The notes under the pieces are model-generated. The model was not told the DNA's origin and ran no database searches. It was given only the letters and a program-made list of their open reading frames with translations. This document shows positions 24,955 through 36,721 of a DNA stretch of 64,000 nt, piece by piece. Both the position numbers and the translations under genes were made by a program. Origin of the DNA: Botryotinia globosa (Eukaryota > Ascomycota > Leotiomycetes > Helotiales > Sclerotiniaceae); the NCBI GenBank assembly GCA_014898425.1, contig RCSZ01000004.1:1178001-1242000 (forward strand), read 5' to 3'. Every line of letters begins with the position of its first letter. Position 1 is the first letter of the stretch.

Positions 24955-27900
24955 TCAATCGGAGTCATCAGATTCATCACTCTCATCCTTCTGTTTCATT
25001 TTCTTCTCTTTCTTTTGCTTCTCTTTCTTATCCTTCTTGTCCGATTTTTCATTCTTGTTGGAAGTCTTCTTGCTCTTCTTGCTACTACTCTTCACTTCCC
25101 TTTCCTTCTTCCCCTTAACGCTTTTCTTCTTCTTTGCCTCGTCCTCATCATCTGAATCAGTATCATCTTCCGACTCATCGTTGCTATCCTCTTCCTCCGA
25201 GCTAGAATCAGAGTCATCTTGCTCAAATGACTCGGCCATCCTAGAAGAGGGAGAGAAATTCTGTGCTCTCACATATTCACGTCCCGCTATTTGGTCTTCG
25301 TTCTTGCCGTGGGTTGCTAACAAATACTGATTGAATTGGATAGAGGCGTTGGCGACAATTTTGAAATCCTCCTTGGTTACGGTCAGGATTTTTGACTCGA
25401 TGCTGCTAGTCTTAGCCCGGAATTCAGAGAGTGCAAGTACAGTTTGAAAGGCGTTGCGAATCTGGCGGCCATTCCATTCTAAGCTCTTCCTTGTCTTTAT
25501 AGCCCAGTTTATAATGCTCTTTTTCGATTTTTCGTAGTCAAACTCAAGTAATTCCTTGCCTTTGCGGTCTTTGTTTATATCAGCAATTCGGGCAAAATTA
25601 TGCATGAAGATTTTCTTTGTTTGCTTTTTAGTGAGCTTAGGGTAATAGAGAGTTAGGTGTAGACGCGAACGAAATGCATCGTCAATGGCACCGACTCGAT
25701 TCGTGGTAAGGAATAGAATCCCGGAGTAGTACTCAAGCATTCGCAAGAATACTAGAACCATATTAGCCTAAGGATCTATCAAAGCTGTATTCTATCTGTT
25801 CCTGCGCTTACCTGATACCAATCCATTTCTCTGCACATCTCTTTGCTGTCCGAAGTAAGGATTCATTTTTCAAACCTCGGGAGGAGGTAGACTTACATCG
25901 CGTTTAGCAAGAAACACGTCTGCTTCGTCGAGCAAAAGTACACATCCCCATCTATTTGCCAGTCTAAAGTGATTATCCATGTTTCTCTCTACATCGCTAG
26001 GTACAATGCCAATGTCACCTATTTGAACAAATAAATTCAGTATATTGTGTGCACCACGATATGTGTTCAACTCACCGCATGTAATAGGGTAAAGTGGCTT
26101 CTTGGTATGGGCAGCGACGCATTCTGTAAACGAATGTAAGATTCTTTATCAGTGTTCTCACTGGCTGAAGTAGGTGGCTTACCTGCCGTAGAGGTCTTGC
26201 CCACTCCGGGAACGCCGTGCAAGAGGATAATACATCCTCTCCCTTAAAAATGGCTCAGTAATGTTAATGGAAATTTTAACCAAAATTCCAGCCACTTACC
26301 TTTCCCTTGCACCAAGTCCATTCCGATCCTGTTGCGTCCGCTAGGGCCGAGGTCTTGTGTATGAGTCTCTACCATAGCCTGGACCATCTGTCGGTGTCCT
26401 GAGGGTAGAACAAGATTCTCCCAATTGTCGTTTTGCTTGACAGGCTTGAGTTGTGCAAGGTTGAGAAGAACTATATGTGGTGCATTAGTAACCCGAGTTG
26501 TTATTGGGCAAAATTTGCACTTACCCCATTTCCGATTTCTCAGAGCGAAGCCCGGTACTGCCCCCGGTAACAACCTGATAATTCCTTTGTTCTCCATGTA
26601 TTCTTTTACATATTCTAAGCTATTATTGCCTTTCCCCTGCTTCCCAGTCTCATAATCCTCGAGTGCAGTTTTTATATCTGACTCTGACTCAATCTTGTCC
26701 CGTTGCCTTTTCTGGCATCCAATGTACACGTTTGATGTACAGTCTCTACTGTAGCACCACTTGTGAGAGCATGTAGACTTTCCATAGAGGTCATACATTT
26801 CACCTGCTGCATCGTTCAGCCAAAGAGATGTAGGCGATCTAAATTCTGGGACGTCAATGAACGCTTTATTTGCGTCAGGGCCACCTTCGTAGGCCAGTTT
26901 CACGTCAACAACCACCGGGCTATCAATCTATGACTCAAAATGTCAGATGCATGTCTAACTCGTGCAGATAGCATTTAGTAAGGCTCACCTCTTCTCGATT
27001 TGGTCCGACAGTTAGCCCTTCATACTGCAAGTGGGAAATTCTCGTGGCATCAAGAAAGCTTTGGCCGCTCTCATGGATCTTCTCCTGTAACCTATATTGA
27101 ACAGGGTATGCCTGAAGATTGCGAATATCCATTTCCCGCTCGTAGGGTTTGAACACGAACACCTCCCGGACTGTACCGAATTCAACTCCATTGAAGTCTA
27201 TGTAGAAGCAATACACGTTGAGCTCTGTATAGTTGTTTCTGATTTTTCTAATCTTGGCCGTTTGTGTCAGTATATTGGTGAGCGTCTTGACATCTGCATT
27301 TGTGAGAGATTTGCTAAGCGAGACGGGATCAAGATCATTGTCCAGATTCTTCATTCTGTATGTCGGAGCCATGGTCCTCATCAAAGGTAAACCCCCAGAA
27401 GTAGCCACCACTTGATAATGTTGAGGGGTGTACCGTTGGACTGGAGTATGGTCGGAGCCTTCTACATTCGTGTATTCCTCTGTTGTTGCTTCGCGAAGCG
27501 GGCAATATATGATATCATTGGCGTCAAACAACATCCAAAGGTTTTCAAATGCTATGCGAAGCTCTTTTCCTTCGCGTAAACTCTCATACAGCTGGATCTG
27601 CTTGCCGAAAAACTCGTCTACGAATTCCAAAAAGGCTTCAAACTGAGGAAGAGCTGCAGGTTGGTCATAGGCTAGAATGCCGTTATTCCCAGTATTATGA
27701 GTGGTTGCAAAGGGTAGACTATCGCTTTCTTCGCGGTTTTTTGTTGTTACTGGTGTCCCACTTAAGCTTTCCCAGGCTGTATCAGACTTTTCGATATCTT
27801 CGGTCATTACTTGACTATGTACTCTCGTTAGCAATTCGAACAGTCACGTATTGATTTCAACCCACCCGTAAAGACTCTTCAGCCTCTCTAGATGCTCCCT

Positions 27901-28897
27901 AACAGAGCCAAGATGTCTGATCAGTGGTCGGAAAGGCTTTCCAAACCGAATCAAGTGGTCATCCTCGGTGGAAAGGTCTAGCTGTTTTGCAAAAAATGCA
28001 GCAATGGCCTCTGACTGGACACCAAAAGTCAAGATGTCGATTTCATCAGCTTTAGGTTTCTCGGAATCCGCCTCACGACGAGGTTTTGCTCCCTCGCTTT
28101 TGGCCTTTGAGTAAAGTACTCGGATGAGATGCTGAGCGTCGTGGCCACACATGAAACTTCCCTTCTCAGTTTCATCGTTCGCTGTTTCATATGAGCCATC
28201 ATCTTCCAAGTACGCTGCTGAATTAAAAAATTTGACAACAATCTCAATTGTGGAATCGTCGTTTTTAATAAGCGCTTTACTAGGCTCGTCCGCTTTGTCG
28301 ACTTTAGCACCTGTACCGGACCCCAGTTGGTCAATTCGGTCTTCCAGGGCTCTCATATAGTCGACAAGTCCTTCCACGAGATTTGCGCCCTGATTTCTTT
28401 TCTTCTTGTTTCTTTCGGCTTTGACTTTCATCCTGTCCTTGTATGCATTGAAGATGAACTCCGAAGACCAACGGGGAAACTCGCGTTTCATAACCCTAGA
28501 ATAAATCCTCTCGACGGAGGAGGGACTGCCATCGGAATCCGGGTCCGAATCAAGGTAAACTGATAAAGCTTTCTTTTTTCGTTTTTTACTATCCTCGTCG
28601 GCCGTTGCTTGCCCGCCGTCTAGTATCGCATCTTCCGAGGATTCTATCTCAAGGTTGGCGATCTCTGGTTCATTCTCTGATATTTTCTTTTCTGGATTAG
28701 GGCCATTATGATCTTGCAGAACTGAAGATGCTTCAGTCACGTCGGAGCCTTCTAGTGCATCTCGAGACATATCCGGACTATTTTGGTAGCTCAAATTACC
28801 TGAGGATAGAGTACCTGAAATTGTATTAGCCTTAATCAACCCTCGTATATTATTTTGGATATTGGAATATACCATCTTCATCTTTCATAGTTTCCAT
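24955..28897 (-). CDS. DUF7025-type AAA+ ATPase with charged C-terminal tail
   Basis: Ten exons: 28897-28873, 28814-27866, 27814-26989, 26927-26525, 26470-26300, 26242-26183, 26123-26076, 26018-25897, 25845-25812 and 25751-24955, giving 1144 aa. All phases close. I chose ATG 28897 because METMKDEDG then splices cleanly (58-nt intron, branch GGCTAAT) into GTLSSGN. Order: low-complexity acidic N-terminus, a coiled region, the DUF7025 region ending in FYIDFNGVEFGTVREVFVFK, a Cys-containing insert (CSHKWCYSRDC), then AAA+ core with Walker A GVPGVGKTS (exon 6), Walker B VLLLDEADVFL (exon 8), the QRN-type segment in exon 9, and sensor LFLTTNRVG. The tail is about 110 residues of alternating Asp/Glu/Ser and Lys runs. 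Such proteins are numerous in filamentous ascomycetes, their function is unknown, and chaperone or remodelling activity is inferred. Intron 2 has an alternative donor 18 nt further on. Confidence 0.87.
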
Positions 28898-30268
28898 TTC
28901 TCAAAAGCCTTTGTGATAGTATTTGAGGGCAAACAGAAAGAGGAGAGACCAAGAAATATTCTTAGCCCAGAATAGAAGATGAAATAGTCACCGTCAGCCT
29001 GCAAGTTCGCGCTGAGCCTTGAATTTATCAAAACTTTGTAACAGGTGCAACGGTGATGGTACACTCTGTTCGACACGAAGAGCTTGTCACCAAGATGGGA
29101 TAGGATTGCAAGTATTATTGATAAGATTTCTGGGCTAATTTGGCTCTTTAGGGAGGTGGGAGCTGGTTATTTCCGGGATTCTCACGCCTTGCCTTTTCAC
29201 TTGCGGCTCTGAGCTGAATACAACAGGCCTTGCTGTGAGCATCTTTCTTGCTCTTGATCTAGAAATGGACGCGTTGGACCCCAATTGAATTTAGCCGTCA
29301 TGCAGCTGCCCGATCATGTATTGATTTTTCTAAATAATTTATTGCCTCTGAATCCCACCTCGCTGCATGCAATGTTCCCTATCCTCGTATTGCTTAACGA
29401 TCCATTATTTGTGTGAATACTTTGCAATGCTATTCGCCGCACATGATCGCGAGCCTGCAGATTTTAATTTCTATAGCCATGAGGCTATCAGATCTTTCAA
29501 TTACCAGGATCTGTATATCATAATGCATCAATTACTCTCCTTCTCATCTACCAAGATATTCAGAATCTTGACTATGAAGTTCTGGAAAACAATGTATGAT
29601 TGATTGATGTTGAGGAACTTTTGTTCTCGTGTCAATAGCGTAGATATCTGAGTTAAAAAGATCTGGCTCTGTTTTGATTGGATAAAGTGTGCATGTTCAA
29701 AGAAGCGATGTTGCATATATTTGGGGAAACCGGACTATTGATGTTACATCGATACATCAGCCATGAACGCTTATCTATTGTATGGCTTACATTGAAACAA
29801 ATTTTGATGTTAAAGAAGTAAGAACCAAGTTGAACTCCCCTATTGGCATTGAGATGCTAATAACTTGGGACGCCTCACATTTCTAAATTGAATTTACCGA
29901 GTCCAATGGTCATCTCCCACGTAAGCAATCAACTGAAGGAACCCCCAGATGAGCTTTTATGTAGTAATTTTTACAAAGCAGACACGAGGGGTAGCTATCG
30001 AGGAAGGCGGAGTAAGATTGGTCCCTTATGCGTTTGTTTTCAGAATGAGCGCATTTAGCCTTACTTTAGCATTATTCAATCAAGGCTTTGTACTATGATA
30101 TATCCTTGCTTTACGATTATATGTGTACTGAACTGAACTACGCAGGAACACTTTCAAATACTCACCTCCAACTCATTTTCATGGAACAAAGTTGTACATC
30201 TACCAGTGGTTATATATTCCAAAACAAGCAGCGGCTTGTTGAGATCCTTCTCGACAAACCTGCTCGCA
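28898..30268. promoter_or_regulatory. divergent intergenic region between two NTPase-type genes
   Basis: 1.37 kb between the divergent starts of the DUF7025 ATPase and the DUF7708 protein. No convincing frame; those at 28885-29076 and 29367-29716 show no family features. It must hold both promoters. An in-frame ATG at 30206 could move the right-hand start 63 nt upstream. Confidence 0.5.
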
Positions 30269-32711
30269 ATGGAGGCTCTTGTTCGCCGAAGAACCCTAAC
30301 GAATTCTGCGGCCGAATTTGTTGAGAGGAGGGTAGACATAAAGGCACTATGCCAACTCGACAAACCAACCAAGGAGTTCGATGGACTATGTGATGTCTCC
30401 GAATTCGTCCCTGCAATCGATGGGTTCGCTCGAAGAGGGGATCATTTGGGGTGAGTCCTCGTCTTTCTAATTGTAAGGACGTTTAACCTAACAACCCTTT
30501 CAATGCAGGGTAGAAAGCTGCTATGTTCAATCTAAGATTAGCATGGAGACATTTTGTGGTAAACTCGAGAGATTCGCCGCTGCCCTCAGGGAGAGAAAAG
30601 TGGATTCCAGCCTCAGTATTGTCATCAAAGATCCAAACGATTTCACCCTGCAAGACGCTCTCGGAATCGTTAAGAAACTAGGTGAAAACAGCAACAACCC
30701 CTCGAAGACAGGACTATGGAAGCAATTCATCTGGAGTTGCTACCAAAAAGTGGACAGCAATAAGGCTGTCATCGAAGGGCTCATGAGTCTAATTCCTAGT
30801 GACATCTATGGTTCAGTGATATCTGGAGGGTTTACCTTGATTTTGGCTGTAAGTTCGTCTTTGGCTGCTAGCACGCATACTTGGAAAGACATGATATAGA
30901 ATCTGACCGATATCGTTGAATCAGGCCGTCGAAAAGAAAGTAAAAGAGCGCAAAAGGGTTCAAGATTGGTTGGCAGAAATTCCAAAGAAGTTAGAGACTA
31001 TCCAGCGGTTATCAGAAATACATCGCAATTCCCCTAGATTGCATAAGTGTGCAGATGCTGTTATAGTCGCCATATTCGCAGTTTTAGAGCGTATCTTGGA
31101 CAAGATTACCAAGCCATTGATGGGTAAGTCGCTCATAGGTGGGCCAGGAGGCATGCGACTGATGGTCCGCAGGAAATATAACAGAAGCAGGCAGCAAAAT
31201 GACCCAAATATTCAAAAACCGAGCTTTTTTAAGGTATTCCAGTCATCGAAAGCCGAATGAGAATAGTAGTATGGAGGAGCTCTGTGTATATGGTGTGGCT
31301 GAAGCCTTGGAAGGTCTACAAGAAAGAATCAAGAATTTTCAAGAGGAGGCAAGTATTTGCAACCAGGAGAGGCTAGGGAGAGTCGAAGGAGACGTTGTTG
31401 GTCGCCTGAAAGATATAGAGATAAAAATGGCTAACCAAGAGGATCGTGAGCTTTGTTAGTTTCCCAACCCTTTCCACCTTGTTTTTGTTTCTAACTATGA
31501 CTTCGGCAGATACGAATGCGATGATAATGAATTTTATTAAGGATCGGATTACCTCAAAGGAGAATAAAGAGATCCTATTTACACAGATTCAAAACACTTT
31601 GTACCATCTGTGTACCAGCGATCCGAATTTTGATGCTAAGACAGGTGAAAGTAAAGCTCCCTGGTGGACATGATTGCAATTGCATCACTACTAACAATTA
31701 TTCATGGCAGTCGATCACGAAACAGTACAGCGCTGCCAAAGAGAACAAGCGGCTAGATCCATGCGTCTTCGCCAACAGGATACCTGGCCTCTGTTGGAAT
31801 GGCTCAAAAAATTCAAGGGATCTATTTACAACCCGATGGTGGATATGAAAGACTGTCTCGAGCGCCAAGAGCTACTCGAATATGACGAGAGGAACATCTC
31901 TCAGTGGATCTTGAGATCAGACGAGCACACCCAATGGCTCAAAGAGAAAGGATCGAGTGTTCTCGAAATTGAACCCCAGACACCTCCTGGTTTTTTAAAC
32001 CCGATATCTTTCACCAGCGCATTAATCGCCACTACTATCAAGATTACGGCTCAATTCCCGCTGTTAGCCTTCTTCTGTAGGCATAGAAACGTCGAGTCTT
32101 GCTCGCAAGACCCTGCAGGCCCCATTGCCCTCATCCAGAGCCTGAACGTCCAACTTCTTAAATTCATCATTGATCGACCTTCCGTAGATCTATCGGGACT
32201 GAGGGACCGGAAATTGTTGTCAAAAACGAAGAAAAGCTTTAAACATGGACTCTTGCTATTTAAAGCACTGCTGTGGTCACTACCATCAGATGACATGGTC
32301 TTTATCATCATTGATTCTCTCTCTTTACTGTGGGGAAGTGATGGAGATAAGGAAATAAAGAAGCTCATACAAATGATCAGGAAGATTGACAATATTGTGA
32401 TAAAGGTAATGGTTACCGATGTACACCCTGTGTCATGTTTCAAGGGAGTAGCAGACTATGTACTTTACGTTCCTGATATGGTTGACGGACATGGCGTGAT
32501 TGATACGGCTGAAAGCAAACACGGAATTATAAAAAAGATAAAGCTCAAACTTAATGTGAAAGGTGGATATGGGGAAGATGACGAGGAAGATGAGGGAGAT
32601 GAGGATGACGAGGATGACGAGGATGACGAGGATGACGAGGATGACGAGGATGACGAGGATGAGGATGATGACGAGGATGAGGATGATAGTGACAGTGACA
32701 GTGATGATTGA
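30269..32711 (+). CDS. DUF7708/STAND-like protein with no visible P-loop and acidic tail
   Basis: Six exons: 30269-30450, 30509-30848, 30925-31123, 31173-31445, 31510-31644 and 31711-32711, giving 709 aa (711 if the donor at 31651 is used). The N-terminal helical region contains the DUF7708 signature GLMSLIPSDIYGSVISGGFT followed by AEIPKKLETIQRLSEIH and LHKCADAVIVAIFAVLE. A second helical block has ICNQERLGRVEGD. The junction VDHETVQRCQREQAARS leads into SQWILRSDEHTQWL, where relatives enter a nephrocystin/NACHT-like NTPase. Here the expected GxxGxGKT is replaced by EPQTPPGFLNP. A Walker-B-like VFIIIDSLS remains. The C-terminus is a run of about 40 Asp/Glu residues from a tandem repeat. Relatives are NLR-like fungal proteins with suspected roles in self/non-self recognition. 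Loss of nucleotide binding is inference. The start could also be ATG 30206. Confidence 0.75.
32577..32707 (+). repeat. GATGACGAG-type coding repeat (poly-Asp/Glu)
   Basis: Imperfect 9-nt units (GAG GAT GAC) repeated in phase inside the last exon of the DUF7708 protein, encoding a D-E-D run. The 9-nt period preserves frame, so copy-number change would alter tail length only. Confidence 0.9.
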
Positions 32712-34195
32712 AAATTTAGCGAATACATTCTCTACTTACAAACATTTCAAATCTCAGAACGAATCATGCTAAATGCAGCAACATCATCTTCGAGTCCTGT
32801 ACTCACCTTGTATACATTGAACAAAGATAATTGGCACGTAATTTCAGCCACAATATGTTGGAAGCTTCTGCAACATAAATCCAGTATGGACGAAATATGT
32901 CTTCGCAGATCCACTGCTATTATGTGAATCATTTGTAATCGCAAATTGTCGATTGTAAATTTTCGTGTCATCTGCGTATGTTTACTTGGCAGACTGAGTT
33001 CGTCCTCTCTAGCCGCAGCGACGATCCGCCCTTGCATACCAAAACATACAATCCCCTCTACCCCGCACTTATCATGATTTCAAGGTTAAACGATCGAATT
33101 ACAGAGCCAAGATAAGAAGTGCCTTCTCCTTCATAAAGTATCGTGATTGATTGTGTGTCACCGTTGTCCAGTAGACTTTTGCAGCTAGTTCGACAATCCT
33201 TCCATACGAACAATCCCAGATCTTGAGGCTGGTGTAATTTTCTGCGAAAAGTAAGAAAGCTTAACAAATTTGCCCGTTTGTGTGTCAATTATGCATAGTG
33301 TTACACGAAGAACATATGTTGGTACCTAGAAAAAATACGTACCTGCAGCCTCTTACGCCAAGTCGGACTAAACCAGGACAGATCTTACATCTTTAGTCGC
33401 AGCTTCGACGTCAATCTCATACACTTTTCAACCTCATTTGTCTGTCATTCGTTGCCACTAAGCATATGGTTGGGTTTGAATCAGCTGGAAAATTTCTAAA
33501 AATGTGAGAAGTGATCAACCCTAGATCTTGGGAATTTGTGCTAACATGCGGAGTTTTCGCTCGTAACTCTCATAGTAAAGAGCCGCGAAGTCTCTCTTAT
33601 GTGACAATTGCGTACTCGATAACTCGATATTGATCTTAGATGAAGCAGACTTTCGTTCTCTAATCATAAGCGGAAGCTTGCCATTAAAAGAACAATATTA
33701 TCAAATATATAAGCCGGTGCGAGAGTGCCAACCTTTTTAGTGGCTAAGAATCTCGTTGAATCTTGCACTACAATATCAAGAAGCCAAGACGGCTTGAGAC
33801 TTTGTTTCCGTCATTGAAAAGGGAGAGAGCGGGGCCCAAACATTTGAAAAGCCTCAAGAGAAAGAAAAAGGATCTGCATGCAGGTGATAGACCTGATTCT
33901 CTACGCTCAAAGTTCCGCAACTTTGATCAGCAGGCTCAACTAAAAAGTATTGAGAACGCGGCAGAACTTGCCGTCGGCAGGTAAACTACACCTTTTGACA
34001 GAAAAATGCTGTATTTTGGCTTTCATGCGCTGGCCACAACGCTCCGAGGAGATTATCTGCTCGGAAGTTCCAGCATCGCAAAGACTTAATGCCTATATAA
34101 GCGTCCCTTCTCACAACAAAGCCTGATTTTCGAGTATAAACCTAACAAAACATTGCAGACTTAACCCCAAACTACTAAAACATAAAAGCTTTATC
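32712..34195. other. intergenic, no gene seen
   Basis: Frames at 32747-33037 and 33058-33288 (minus) and 33763-33984 (plus, very Lys/Arg-rich) have no family features or splice partners. The last 150 bp is the secreted-protein promoter and contains TATATAAGCG at about 34092, a good TATA-box candidate about 100 bp before the start codon. Confidence 0.5.
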
Positions 34196-34738
34196 ATGCA
34201 GTTCAAGCTTACATCACTCCTCCTTCTCCTGCCCCTTTCACTTGCCCTGCCCGAACCGATTGCGGAGCCAGTTACAGAGGCTGGTTTCAAAGAAGGAAGC
34301 GCCATTACAGCCCGTGATGGGCCCGATACACTCATAGCACGCGCTTGCTCGTACACCACTGGTTGTACATCCCAAAGCGGAGCCAGTGCTGGAAAATATT
34401 GCGGTTTTTGTACTCAAGTACGCGGAACATATCATGTCGGTGACATCTATCAGTGAGTAGTTTTTCTTTCTATTTGCCCTTTCAGTATCGGGGCTGCGTA
34501 TTCAAATCTTTCTTTCATCGCACTAAGTGATCCGCAAATGACATACTTGCTAAGTTCAGCTTTTAGAGTCAATGGTGGTTCTAGGTCCTCGAGCTGCTGC
34601 AGTTATGGAGCAAGCTCGGCATGTTCTGCACGTTGGCCAGCTATCAGCCCAAAGTAAGTGTACTCAAGTAAGGATACATACCAAGCTGATGATTCTAGTG
34701 TTCTTGTCAAATGCGCCAACAATGGCAGAGGATACTAG
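34196..34738 (+). CDS. small secreted eight-cysteine protein (effector-like)
   Basis: Three exons: 34196-34452, 34567-34653 and 34699-34738, giving 127 aa. Residues 1-18 (MQFKLTSLLLLLPLSLAL) form a clear signal peptide. A short Pro/Glu-rich pro-region ends near TARDGPDTLIAR. The mature part has eight cysteines: RAC-x5-GC, KYCGFC, SSCCSYG, SAC and VKC, ending NNGRGY. An even Cys number and small size suit an extracellular disulfide-bonded protein. I do not recognise the family. Size and Cys content match the usual criteria for candidate effectors of plant-associated fungi, but nothing in sequence shows a host target. The first intron is 114 nt with the acceptor AGCTTTTAG. The last exon is only 40 nt, so automated models may end early after exon 1. 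Confidence 0.72.
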
Positions 34739-35382
34739 CTGGGTGGAGGCCGTAGATTAGCTGAAGAGCTCGCTCTTTTTCCTGATCTAAATTGCCAAGT
34801 ATGGGCTGCCGAGCAAAGTTGAAGGTTTTGCTTTACCCGCGATCTTTTCCTGTGACACGTGCGGATGGACGTTACGAATTTGTGTATTCCTTGCGTTTTA
34901 TTCAATGACATTCTTTCGATATCACGTAGCTATAGCCAATAAGACAGAATCCAGTTAACTACCCAAGTTTACGGAGTCGTCTCCGACCATTGCCAATCTC
35001 AGTTTGTACTTCAAGCTGAAGGCCACAGCGAGTCAAGGCGAGGAATCATTTTCTTTTTGTTTTGAAAACTGGCAACTTGATAGCCATTGTTCCTGAATGT
35101 GCTTGGATTGAACCACAAATTTCCTGGTTCATTCCTCCAATGCCTTAACAAAACTTTATCAGATTCAAGAAGACGCTTGTGGGGTTGCTCCTGATGTGTT
35201 GATTTGTTAAGACAAACGAGAAGAAAGGGGAGGGGCGAATGAAAAGTGGAGCAATTAGTCATCGATATCAAAGGTGGGTCGTCAGCCTTGCATTGAAGGC
35301 TGCCGAGCTCGGCTTCAAAATATATTTCTAACCCCTCCAGGATTCATGACTCTTTATAATTAAGCAACAACCACAGATTACA
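34739..35382. other. intergenic, no gene seen
   Basis: 3' flank of the secreted-protein gene and promoter of the histidinol-phosphate aminotransferase gene. Only unsupported short frames. Confidence 0.5.
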
Positions 35383-36721
35383 ATGCCTTCTCGTACAGAT
35401 TCCCCGTTCAACTTGCAGACATGTGCTCGACCTAATATTCTTGCATTGGAGCCATATCGCTGTGCACGAGAGTCAGTGTTCTACAATTCCATCTCTAATG
35501 TCCGTTTACTGACTTATATTCTCATTCAGTGATTATAAAGATGATGGAACAAACATCCTTCTTGACGCCAATGAGAACGCTTACGGCCCATCTCTTCCAG
35601 ACAGCGTCACTTCAAACCAATCTCTCAATTTCCTTGGGCTAAACCGCTATCCCGATCCTCACCAACACCCTCTCAAATCTCTCTTATGCAAATTGCGCAA
35701 CACCCACCATCATACCGATCTGCCTCTCGACCCTCTCAACCTCTTCCTCGGTGTTGGTTCCGATGAAGCAATTGATGCTCTTCTCCGCTGCTTCTGCACA
35801 CCCTCAGTCGATTCCATCCTCGTATGCCCGCCAACTTATGGCATGTATAGTGTGTCTGCGCAAGTCAACGATGTAGCTCTCGTTAAAGTTCCATTACTAC
35901 CAGCTCCTGAGTTTGGTCTCGATGTTCCAGCTATTCTTGACACACTGTCGAAACTGCAACCAAAGCCCATCAAGCTCATCTACATCTGTTCGCCTGGAAA
36001 CCCTACTGGATCCTTAATTCCAAAAGAACAGATTGAGCAAATACTCTTACACAAGACGTGGAATGGTATCGTGGTGGTCGATGAAGCATATATAGATTTT
36101 TCGCCTGGAGGATCATCGCTTGCAGAATGGGTGAACGAGTGGCCAAATTTAGTGGTGTTGCAGACGCTGAGTAAGGCTTTTGGCTTAGCTGGTATCAGAC
36201 TTGGTGCTGCGTTTGCTAGTGTTGAAGTCGCGGCATTGTTGAACAACTTGAAGGCACCATACAATATTAGTTCACCCACAGAGGCTCTTGCTTCTCAGGC
36301 TTTGAAGGAAGACGGATTGTCAGTTATGACGGCACACAAAGAGAAGATTGTGGAGCAAAGACAGAGATTACTAAATGAATTGCCAAAGGTCAACGGTGTA
36401 GGGCGATTCAGAGGTGGTGTAGCGAGCAATTTCTTGCTTGTGGAGATTTTGAATGAGAACGGGCAGCCAGACAACGAGGTAGCAAGAAAGGTATATGAAA
36501 GCTTGGCAGAGAACAGGGGAGTCGTGGTTAGATTCAGAGGAAAGGAACATGGCTGCCTTGGTTGTGTGAGAATAACAGTTGGAACGGACCATGAGGTAAC
36601 GAGGTTTTTGGGACAGATTGGCGGGGTTATTGAAGAGGTTTGGAAGGGTGAGGGAGCAAAGGTAGAAAGTGTCGAAGCAGAGCAAAAGAAGGAAGTGGCA
36701 GCTAACAATATCTTGGCATAA
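35383..36721 (+). CDS. HIS5: histidinol-phosphate aminotransferase
   Basis: Two exons: 35383-35471 and 35530-36721, giving 426 aa. The intron (GTCAGT to CATTCAG) joins CARD to DYKDDGTNILLDANENAYGP. PLP-dependent class I/II fold with conserved blocks ENAYGP, LNRYPDPHQ, FLGVGSDEAID, CSPGNPTGSL, VVDEAYIDFS, the Schiff-base lysine in TLSKAFGLAGIRLG, and RGGVASNFLLVE. It transfers an amino group from glutamate to imidazole-acetol phosphate, making histidinol phosphate in histidine biosynthesis. Length and motif order are normal and complete. The symbol is that of the yeast orthologue. The insert between RGK EHGCLGC and VRITVGT is usual for the eukaryotic enzyme. Confidence 0.95.

Noticed and set aside
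33763..33984. Lys/Arg-rich 73-codon frame upstream of the secreted protein gene
   Set aside because: No upstream promoter-like leader, no family features and no splice link to the next gene.
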